Assembly (NCBI RefSeq): GCF_028206795.1
Contig: NZ_JAQLFJ010000002.1
Span: 124,001 to 188,000, forward strand
Length of the DNA stretch: 64,000 bases
Direction of reading: 5' to 3'
Source of the DNA: Collinsella aerofaciens
GTDB lineage: Bacteria > Actinomycetota > Coriobacteriia > Coriobacteriales > Coriobacteriaceae
Part shown: positions 37,643 through 43,574 of the stretch, one piece after another
Layout of the letters: each line of letters starts with the position of its first letter
How positions within the stretch are numbered: the first letter of the stretch is position 1
Translations under genes and position numbers: made by a program
The notes under the pieces: generated by a model
What the model was told of the DNA's origin: nothing
The model's database searches: none
Seen by the model: only the letters and a program-made list of their open reading frames with translations

Positions 37643-38781
37643 CGGCGGGTACCGTCAGACACGTAGCACTGGAGACGATCGAGCGCGTATCCGTACATGC
37701 CGGCGTAGTCATCGCCGCCGTAGGTCGTGCCGTCATCGCAGACCTCGTCGTGCCAGTTTGCGTGTGCAACGTCCTGAGCACGGTAGTAGACCTGCTTGTA
37801 GTCACCGTTGGGCGTGATGTAGTACATCTGGACTCCGTCGATGGTCTGGCCCCAGATGCCCGCCATGCCGTTCACGCTGTCGCCGTAGTTGGCAGTCTGG
37901 ACCCAATCCAACCATCCGCTCTCCTTGGTGCGGACGCGATAGCGAAGGGTGCCGCTGTCGACCCAAGCAATGAGCATGTCATGGGAGCCGTAGGGCATGC
38001 CAGCAAATCCCTCGGAGTTGCTGTCATTGAAGTTGGTTACGGCATCGTTCCACGCGCCGTAACGGTTATGGAGCGCATAGTGGATGTTTACGCTCTTGCC
38101 AGTGGACTTGGGGAACTTGGTACGGGTTGCAGAAGCGGAGGGCTGATACGTGCCGCCGTTGCCATCAGTCGGCGCGATGGGAGCCACGTAGCCGCTACCG
38201 AGGTAAGCTGCCACGGCCTGCTTGAACTCATACCACGTCTTTCCGTACTGGCGGAAATAGCCGTTCGGGTCGGTGTGATCGGAACCGCCCCAGCGCTGAG
38301 CCGCCTCGTAGTGGCTCAGAAGTCGGGATGTATCCCAGCTGCGAGAGCGGAGTTCGTCGCCAGCCCACTTGACCGCCTCGTTCCACTGCTTGGCGAAGTC
38401 GCTGGCATTGGTTGCGTGGGCCAGCTCGATACCGACAGTGGCGTAGTTTCCATTGCCGACATGCCAGCACAAGCGATTCTCTGGCACAGTGTTGTAGACC
38501 GTGGAGCCGTCCAACTCCATGACGTGATGCACGGCGTAGGTGTCATCACGCGACCACAACAGCGTATGGTTGTAAGCAGACGCGCCGGGGTTTGCCGTCT
38601 CGTGGATTACGAGATACGACGCATTGAGGTAGCCGTGGCCATTAGATACGTACTTGTTGACGCTCTGGTAGGCCTCCGCTCCGCACGGGGCGGCGAGGGC
38701 CGCCACAAGGGCGAGGGCGACGGCAATGGCGCTGCGGAGCCTTACCCTGCGCCTACCTATATCGTCTTTGGAATCCGTCAT
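37639..38781 (-). CDS. Phage endolysin: secreted N-acetylmuramoyl-L-alanine amidase
   Basis: Cleaves the amide bond between muramic acid and the stem peptide to lyse the host. 380 residues from ATG 38781 behind GGAGGTCAA. The start has Arg-rich residues, then a hydrophobic stretch and a likely signal-peptidase site CGAEA|YQ near residue 39, so the enzyme appears exported by Sec. Amidase_2/PGRP-type catalytic domain at about 45-200 (YLVIHETANPG, HHVMELDG, SHYEAAQRWGGSDHTDP). Residues about 240-380 form a repeat-rich wall-binding domain with W/G patterns like clostridial ChW repeats. It overlaps the holin stop by 4 bases. Confidence 0.92.
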   Translation of the reverse strand: MTDSKDDIGRRRVRLRSAIAVALALVAALAAPCGAEAYQSVNKYVSNGHGYLNASYLVIHETANPGASAYNHTLLWSRDDTYAVHHVMELDGSTVYNTVPENRLCWHVGNGNYATVGIELAHATNASDFAKQWNEAVKWAGDELRSRSWDTSRLLSHYEAAQRWGGSDHTDPNGYFRQYGKTWYEFKQAVAAYLGSGYVAPIAPTDGNGGTYQPSASATRTKFPKSTGKSVNIHYALHNRYGAWNDAVTNFNDSNSEGFAGMPYGSHDMLIAWVDSGTLRYRVRTKESGWLDWVQTANYGDSVNGMAGIWGQTIDGVQMYYITPNGDYKQVYYRAQDVAHANWHDEVCDDGTTYGGDDYAGMYGYALDRLQCYVSDGTRR

Positions 38782-39044
38782 TTGACCTCCTTGGTCGAGT
38801 AGGGTTCGTCGTATCCGAGGGCGCGGGCCGAGTCGGATACGCCGCTTGTGGTCGGGTCGGTCACCACGCCGAGCGCGGCCAGGATGTTCAGGACGATGCA
38901 CACCAGCTGCGCCAGCGAGTCCTGAGTCACGGGCGGCACGATGCCGAAAATGCCGCAGACCTGGTAGACGAAAGCGAGTACAGTGGTGGCGAGAGCCGCC
39001 AGCGTCGCCTTGTTCTTGAGTCGAAGTTTCCAGTTGATGCGCAT
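38778..39044 (-). CDS. Phage holin (phi-LC3-like)
   Basis: 88 residues with start RINWKLRLKNKATLAAL and two hydrophobic segments (about 14-37 and 44-62). The tail has DPTTSGVSDSARALGYD, the pattern of phi-LC3-type holins. It sits immediately upstream of the amidase with overlapping codons, forming the lysis pair. Confidence 0.9.
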   Translation of the reverse strand: MRINWKLRLKNKATLAALATTVLAFVYQVCGIFGIVPPVTQDSLAQLVCIVLNILAALGVVTDPTTSGVSDSARALGYDEPYSTKEVK

Positions 39045-39057
39045 GGTCTTTTCCTTT

Positions 39058-39372
39058 CTAATCTGAGCCGCCTACTCCCCTGTGCATGTCGCAGTTGCGC
39101 TCAAGCCTGTCTATGCGGCTGAAAAGCGTCGCAATCTGCTCGGTGTGCTTTGCGATCGCGATGCCGTGGTCGTCGAGCTTGCGGTTGATTTCCTTGATGC
39201 CGGACGTGACCTCGCGCATCGACTCGATAAGCGAGTCGAGCTTGTCGTCGGTGTGCTGCTCCTTTGCGGAGCGCGACTTGCTCCCCTGCATACGTCCGAT
39301 GAAAAAGGTGAGTATCACGATTACGGCGCTTGCGAGTGATGCGGCCTCGTCGATGTTGAATGCCTGTGTCAA
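39058..39372 (-). CDS. Membrane-anchored coiled-coil phage protein (XhlA-like position)
   Basis: 104 residues: one N-terminal membrane helix (about 12-29, SAVIVILTFFIGR), then a charged helical region (KLDSLIESMREVTSGIKEIN, IATLFSRIDRLER) ending in a short Gly/Asp tail. Position before the holin and architecture resemble hemolysin XhlA-type accessory proteins, but the anchor is at the N-terminus rather than the C-terminus, so the relation is uncertain. Confidence 0.75.
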   Translation of the reverse strand: MTQAFNIDEAASLASAVIVILTFFIGRMQGSKSRSAKEQHTDDKLDSLIESMREVTSGIKEINRKLDDHGIAIAKHTEQIATLFSRIDRLERNCDMHRGVGGSD

Positions 39373-39458
39373 AGCTCAATCCCCATAGGTATTTCCGGCG
39401 CTCGATAGCACGCCTATCGGTCACTGTCACCTTGAGAATGCTGTGCCGAGGGAAATCG

Positions 39459-39517
39459 CGCGTGCCAAAAATCCCAGACGAGGCACGCGGGTGTTCCACG
39501 TGAGACGTCTGGGATTT
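39459..39517 (-). promoter_or_regulatory. Intergenic RNA with two interleaved stems before the lysis genes
   Basis: In the 184-base gap between the XkdX-like and lysis genes, the minus strand has a 12-bp stem (39517-39506 with 39480-39469) followed by TT, a terminator. A second 8-bp stem (39489-39482 with 39466-39459) lies half inside its loop. The order is A-B-A'-B'. Only 2 bases separate A' from B', so both stems can hardly form together. This looks like a terminator with a competing fold. Confidence 0.6.
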
Positions 39518-39556
39518 CTAAAAGATTGATGCTGTTTTCAGAAGCCGCAACCGAGC

Positions 39557-39724
39557 CTATTCGGCCGTGTACTCCTCGCCGATAATCTCCTTGTACTCGT
39601 CGGCGGTAATCCACTTGCACTCTACGGCCTTGTGTACTCGCGCTTTGGTCCAAAGAGATCGGTCGTAGTACTTCTTGACGAGTGCGAAGTGCTTGGAGTG
39701 CTCGTCAGCTTTCTTAGTCGGCAT
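39557..39724 (-). CDS. XkdX family phage protein
   Basis: 55 residues with SLWTKARVHKAVECKWITAD, EYKEIIG and a final EEY, matching the XkdX family's W..xxV..aV..g.it..eY..itG..Y pattern. The ATG overlaps the previous stop as TAATG. XkdX-type proteins follow tail-fibre genes in many siphoviruses; role unknown. Confidence 0.85.
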   Translation of the reverse strand: MPTKKADEHSKHFALVKKYYDRSLWTKARVHKAVECKWITADEYKEIIGEEYTAE

Positions 39725-40044
39725 TACTGGTCACCTCCGACCGTCATGAGCAGGTAGTCGATGTTCGCCGTGTTCTGCTCTGTCTGCGTCGGCTGTGACG
39801 CCTGTTTGCGCATCTGGCCGAGCAGCGACTGCACGTCAGGCACCGCACCGCTTTCGTAGGCGGCGAGCGCCGCCGTATAGGCCATCTTCTTGGCCTTCTG
39901 CTCGATGTACGAGTCGTCGTCGATGACACCCGCCTCATGAGCCGCGTCGGGGTCGCCCAGCTGCGAGAGCAGGTTTCGCAGTGCGTTCACCTCTGCTTGC
40001 GTGGCATCGTCAACCATGTCGGGACGCTCCTCATTAGTGTCCAT
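39724..40044 (-). CDS. Phage tail-end protein of unknown function
   Basis: 106 residues, acidic, mainly helical (AEVNALRNLLSQLGD, IEQKAKKMAYTAALAAYES), no known motif. It has AAAGGAG before ATG 40044, overlaps the end of the reverse transcriptase by 11 bases, and precedes the XkdX-like gene. In related phages such genes sit after the tail-fibre genes, so a tail-associated role is a guess. Confidence 0.75.
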   Translation of the reverse strand: MDTNEERPDMVDDATQAEVNALRNLLSQLGDPDAAHEAGVIDDDSYIEQKAKKMAYTAALAAYESGAVPDVQSLLGQMRKQASQPTQTEQNTANIDYLLMTVGGDQ

Positions 40045-41245
40045 TCGGACTCCTTTCTGCTAGTTGATGTACAGGCACCGTATCGGTGGCGTGAGATTGG
40101 CTTGCACCGACTACCAGCTCGACGAACAGTCGGTCGAAGTCGCGCACGACCCGGTGCACGTTCATGCGGAACCTCGGCCTGTCGTCGCCTCGTTTCCGTT
40201 CGAGAGACCCACGGAACGACATGTAGGAGACGTACGCCTGCTCAAGCGTCATACTCCCATCGGCGACCATACGTGAATGTACGCGCAACTTCTTGCGCTC
40301 ACGTGCGAGGGATTTTGGTATCGGCGTCACGACGATCCTGCCTGACTCGGTGAAGCGGAATCGCTTCTTGAGGAACGTGAACCCGCGCGTGAGCTTCACT
40401 ACCTTGGTCTTCCTCTCGTTGATGGTGATGCCGAGAGACGAGCACAGGGCGCGGGCGGCGTCGAGGAACCGCCAGAGGGTATCCTTGTCGAGCGCTATGA
40501 AGTAGGAGTCGTCCATGTATCGGCCAGACGCCTCGATTCCGCACCAACGTTCGCCGAGGTAGTCGAGCGGGGACGGTATGGCGACAGCCAGCGCTTGGTT
40601 CGGCTCGCTGCCGAGGCCAAGCCCGATCCTGCCGTTCGCCTCTATCTGCAGACGCATGAACTCGATGGCGGCTGGGTCTGTGAGCGTCCGCCTCACGAGG
40701 TCGAGCGCCGTTCCGTGGTCGATTGTCCCGAAGTAGTCGGAGAAGTCCATGAGCAGGGCGTAGCCATCCGCACCGTGCCTGCGGTAATGCTCGGCGAGCT
40801 GTCCCTTAAGGCGCATGAGGGCGTAGTCCGTGCCCCTGCCGCGCATGTTGGCCGCGCATCCAGGCGTGAGCGTCGGCCATACCGCCGGGGCCACGACAGC
40901 CCTCGTGACGGCCTTCTGTATCACGCGTTCGGAGAACCGCGGAGCGGCTATCGCCCTGTCCTTCCCGCGCTCGATGACGTGGAACCGTACGAAGCCCTTG
41001 CGGATGTCGTTGCCAGACAGAAGGTCCCGGCGCGCGTAGAGCGAGTTGCGCAGGGAGTGAACCATGTAGCGCTGGACGCTGGCCTTCCAGCGGACGCCCT
41101 TTGCGGCGTCGCGTGCAGCCTCGTGGATGTTGTCGAGGTCGGCGGCATCGGAAATGGTGAGGGCCGCACAGCGTTTTGCCTTGTTCGCGGCCCTCTTCGC
41201 ATCGCGCCTGGCTCTCCTTGCCTTTCGGCGCTCGTCGCTATTCAT
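40034..41245 (-). CDS. DGR reverse transcriptase
   Basis: Copies the template repeat RNA into mutagenised cDNA. 403 residues: basic N-terminus (RRKARRARRDAKRAANKAKR), RT finger region with RAIAAPRFSERVIQKAV, palm motif LLMDFSDYFGTID near 166, motif GLGLGSEPNQALA near 208 (where most retrovirus-like RTs have QG or SQ) and catalytic GRYMDDSYFIAL near 243-246. There is no maturase X domain (group II intron) or msr/msd. I start at ATG 41245 with a weak CGGGA site; GTG 41260 is an alternative. It lies 3' of the template repeat, as in BPP-1. Confidence 0.93.
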   Translation of the reverse strand: MNSDERRKARRARRDAKRAANKAKRCAALTISDAADLDNIHEAARDAAKGVRWKASVQRYMVHSLRNSLYARRDLLSGNDIRKGFVRFHVIERGKDRAIAAPRFSERVIQKAVTRAVVAPAVWPTLTPGCAANMRGRGTDYALMRLKGQLAEHYRRHGADGYALLMDFSDYFGTIDHGTALDLVRRTLTDPAAIEFMRLQIEANGRIGLGLGSEPNQALAVAIPSPLDYLGERWCGIEASGRYMDDSYFIALDKDTLWRFLDAARALCSSLGITINERKTKVVKLTRGFTFLKKRFRFTESGRIVVTPIPKSLARERKKLRVHSRMVADGSMTLEQAYVSYMSFRGSLERKRGDDRPRFRMNVHRVVRDFDRLFVELVVGASQSHATDTVPVHQLAERSPNGH

Positions 41246-41460
41246 GATGGCATCCCGCACGGCCTCCGCCCATGGGCGTCGGCGTTCCCAAGCCGCTTAG
41301 GGAGGAGCAATGGAACCGCGTCGAGCGCCGAAGCTCGCGGCCATGCAAGGAGCGGACTGCCCTCCCAGCGGGATGCGTCTTTACGGGCGCATGCCCGAAC
41401 GTCGGCCCTTCCTTCCTCATGTGCTCGGAGCCTCGCGCATCGGCGATGCTGTCTGGCAAG

Positions 41461-41596
41461 TATGAGCAATCCCACGCGCGGGCGAATCCAGTCGTCCGCG
41501 GCACCGCCGCAGGCGGCGGTGCCGTTGCTGGAGACGTAGCAGACGTTCGCAGACGAGCCACCACTGACGGAACGGAGCCACCAGTTGTAGCGGTTA
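41461..41596 (-). repeat. DGR template repeat (TR)
   Basis: 136 bases between Avd and RT genes, aligned without gaps to 42129-42264 (offset 668). In the core 41471-41596 the two repeats differ at 17 positions; 15 of these are at adenines of the minus-strand TR (13 A-to-G, 1 A-to-C, 1 A-to-T), 2 are not (41507, 41509). All but one of the 16 core TR adenines differ. The adenines fall in AAC/TAC/GAC/AGC codons (N-R-Y-N-W-W, A-N-V-C-Y), the usual DGR codon design. A 16-bp GC-rich block (41471-41486) is fully conserved and is the candidate IMH. Confidence 0.96.
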
Positions 41597-41619
41597 ACAA
41601 GGGACGACGTACTTCCATT

Positions 41620-42042
41620 CTAACACGCACCGATCAGCTTAACGCCCTTGCGTGCGCCTTTGAGCAGCTTTATCTCGGAGTCGACGAGTCCCGCCATGCG
41701 CTCGAATGCCCCGGCGTGCTGCATGTCTCCCTTTCGGCGGTATACCTCAAGGTATGCCTGCGCGTCCTGGTACAGCTGCTCGCAGTCGGCGACGGCCAGC
41801 GTGAGGTAGCGCTTGCGTGCCGCGACGTTCTCGGCGGTGTTCGGGTAGAACGCCTCGGACTTGACGATGTTGTAGACGACACTGCGGGCCGTTTCGGCCA
41901 TCGGGACGGCGAACGTGAAGCGCTGCGATTTCGGGATGGCGCTCGACGTGATGATGCCCAGCACCTCCACGCGCAGCTCGATGGCCGTGTTGTAGAACTC
42001 GCGCTCGCTCAGGTTTCTAAGTCTCTCGGGTACTCCGCTCAA
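41620..42042 (-). CDS. avd: DGR accessory variability determinant (Avd)
   Basis: Four-helix-bundle partner of the RT, needed for cDNA synthesis. About 140 residues from TTG 42042, preceded by GAGAGGAG at 7 bases; ATG 42066 lies 8 codons earlier with no ribosome site. Helical throughout: RLRNLSEREFYNTAIELRVE, TAENVAARKRYLTLAVADCE, KGDMQHAGAFERMAGL, then basic KGARKGVKLIGAC. Pattern and position between target gene and TR match Avd of other DGRs (about 125-130 residues). Confidence 0.9.
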   Translation of the reverse strand: MSGVPERLRNLSEREFYNTAIELRVEVLGIITSSAIPKSQRFTFAVPMAETARSVVYNIVKSEAFYPNTAENVAARKRYLTLAVADCEQLYQDAQAYLEVYRRKGDMQHAGAFERMAGLVDSEIKLLKGARKGVKLIGAC

Positions 42043-42071
42043 GGTGATGCTCCTCTCTCGTGACATGAAAA

Positions 42072-42094
42072 GGCGCACGCGCGAGGCGTGCGCC
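42072..42094. other. Hairpin/cruciform downstream of the DGR variable repeat
   Basis: A perfect 9-bp inverted repeat (GGCGCACGC / GCGTGCGCC) with a 5-base loop lies 35 bases beyond the VR end and 29 bases past the target gene's stop. DGRs often need such a structure near the target for efficient retrohoming. TTTTC following on the minus strand means it could also be a terminator. Confidence 0.7.
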
Positions 42095-42122
42095 TGATTG
42101 GTGTCCTGTACGGTCCGCTTCG

Positions 42123-43031
42123 CTACCCTAGGAGGAAGCCCACGCGCGGGCGAACCCAGCCGCCCGCGGCACCGTCCCAGGCGGCGGCGCCGCGGCCGGA
42201 GACGAAGCAGACGCCCGCAGACGAGCCACCACCGACGGAACGGAGCCACCAGCCGCAGCGGCTACCGTTGAGTCGGTGCGCGGTGTCCTTGAAGAGGTCG
42301 AACTGGCAGTCGAAGCCGACGGAGTAGCCGGGCGTGCCCCAGACCGGGCAGCCGTAGACCTCCATCTCGGAGAGCGACCAGACCTTGCCGATGTCCTGCC
42401 AGCTCCAGTTGTTGGAGTTGGTGAGCGCACCGGAGGCGCTGTAGCGCTCCTCGAGCAGGACGCGCTGCGTGAGGATGTACTTGGTCAGGCCCTCTGGCAG
42501 GCACGCCTCGAAGGCCGTCTCCCAGCCCTTGAGCTGCGAGCACAGGTACGGGTTCTTGATGTCTGCCGTGCCCTGGTTGGTATTCGTCTTGTTCCACGGG
42601 ATGTACGAGGAGTTGGCGACCCCGTCGTAGGACGAGCTGACCGCGATGGGCGCGGAGGCCACGAACGCGATGTGGTGCCCCTTGCCGCGGTCGTCGCACC
42701 ACAGGTAGGGGTCGATGTGCGCGATGATGAATCGCACGGACTGTTGGCCCGCCACGCCGGAAGCGGAGACGAGAGGAACGTCGAGGTAGTCGCCCACGCG
42801 CAGGCCTGCGAAGTTGTTGGCGGCGATACGCTTGTGCAGCGCGTCGTAGACCGTGCCGCCGCCGATCTCACCAGCGAGAAGCGTTGCGATGCTCTGCCCG
42901 CCGTACTTGCCGATCAGACACTGTCGGTTGTACTCGGCGTTGTTGAGCGCCATCTGCGAGTTGTTACGCGAGGTCGGGTCGACCATCTCGTACGGGACTC
43001 CACCAACCGACAGGACCTTTGCCTGTGCCAT
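42123..43031 (-). CDS. DGR target protein, C-type-lectin-like phage receptor-binding protein
   Basis: 302 residues. N-terminal about 100 residues are a tail-attachment-like part (AQAKVLSVGGVPYEMVDPTS). The C-terminal half has the C-type-lectin/formylglycine-type pattern of DGR variable proteins: WSLSEMEVYGC, LFKDTAHRLNGS, CGWWLRSVGGGSSAG and finally WVRPRVGFLLG. The variable repeat encodes the last 46 residues, placing the varied residues in the ligand-binding surface. AAAGGA precedes the ATG. The gene follows the two tail-fibre-like genes, so a host-receptor adhesin like Mtd is inferred. Confidence 0.92.
   Translation of the reverse strand: MAQAKVLSVGGVPYEMVDPTSRNNSQMALNNAEYNRQCLIGKYGGQSIATLLAGEIGGGTVYDALHKRIAANNFAGLRVGDYLDVPLVSASGVAGQQSVRFIIAHIDPYLWCDDRGKGHHIAFVASAPIAVSSSYDGVANSSYIPWNKTNTNQGTADIKNPYLCSQLKGWETAFEACLPEGLTKYILTQRVLLEERYSASGALTNSNNWSWQDIGKVWSLSEMEVYGCPVWGTPGYSVGFDCQFDLFKDTAHRLNGSRCGWWLRSVGGGSSAGVCFVSGRGAAAWDGAAGGWVRPRVGFLLG
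42129..42264 (-). repeat. DGR variable repeat (VR)
   Basis: Copy of the TR at the 3' end of the target gene. It reads N-G-S-R-C-G-W-W where the template reads V-N-R-Y-N-W-W, and G-V-C-F, S-G-R-G, G-G-W-V where the template reads N-V-C-Y, S-S-N-G, D-D-W-I. Residues not encoded by TR adenines (WWLRSV, RPRVG) are kept. The outer 8 bases (42129-42136), 3' of the conserved block, differ at three positions counting the neighbouring 42138, including one non-adenine, and mark the end of mutagenic homology. Confidence 0.96.
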
Positions 43032-43043
43032 ATGTATTCCTTT

Positions 43044-43574
43044 CTATGCGAGTGTCAGTGTGGCGCCGGATGCCGTGCACGACGAGGCGAACGTGATGGT
43101 GTCACCTGATGCCTTTGCCTTGGACGACGGGCAGTAGACCGTACCGTCCGAATATATAAACTCGTCGCTGAGATTGGCGAGCCGCTGGAACAGCTGGGCG
43201 TTCTGCTGCTTGAGCGCGGCCATGTCGGAGCTGCCAGCGCTGCCCAGCGCGACCGAGTTTGCAATTTGGATGGCCTGGTTTGCCGCAGCGTCGGCACGTG
43301 ATGCCGCGCCGGACGCCTGCTGAGATGCCTTATTCGCCGCGTCGGTGATTTCCTTGATAATCGCGCCGTTGTTCTGGTCTACCGCGTCGTGGACGTTGTC
43401 CACCATGTCCTCGTAGGTCGCCACGCGCTTCACGTCGCCAGCCGCAAAGCAGATGTACGCGGCCTTGCCGTCCTTGGCCCCGGAGTCGCCGGACACGACG
43501 ACAGCCCACTCTCCGGGCATCAGCTTTGCCGGGTTGAAGTTCACATATGCGCCACGGCGCATCTGGATTGCCAT
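43044..43574 (-). CDS. Phage tail-fibre/baseplate protein
   Basis: 176 residues. Start AIQMRRGAYVNFNPAKLMPGEWAV and the later DGKAAYICFAAGDVKR are a common phage upper-baseplate or fibre opening. It is followed by an Ala/Asn/Gln-rich coiled coil (NKASQQASGAASRADAAANQ) and a beta-rich end. The start codon directly follows the stop of the large tail protein (TAAATG) and AAGGGG precedes. It probably links the tail tip to the DGR-diversified protein. Confidence 0.82.
   Translation of the reverse strand: MAIQMRRGAYVNFNPAKLMPGEWAVVVSGDSGAKDGKAAYICFAAGDVKRVATYEDMVDNVHDAVDQNNGAIIKEITDAANKASQQASGAASRADAAANQAIQIANSVALGSAGSSDMAALKQQNAQLFQRLANLSDEFIYSDGTVYCPSSKAKASGDTITFASSCTASGATLTLA

Noticed and set aside
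40034..41245. Retron or group II intron as the source of the reverse transcriptase
   Set aside because: No msr/msd region, no maturase or HNH domain, and a TR/VR pair with adenine-specific changes and an Avd gene stand beside it.
41238..41630. 130-residue minus-strand frame running across the template repeat
   Set aside because: It uses a frame not matching the VR protein frame, has no ribosome site, and covers non-coding TR and spacer sequence.
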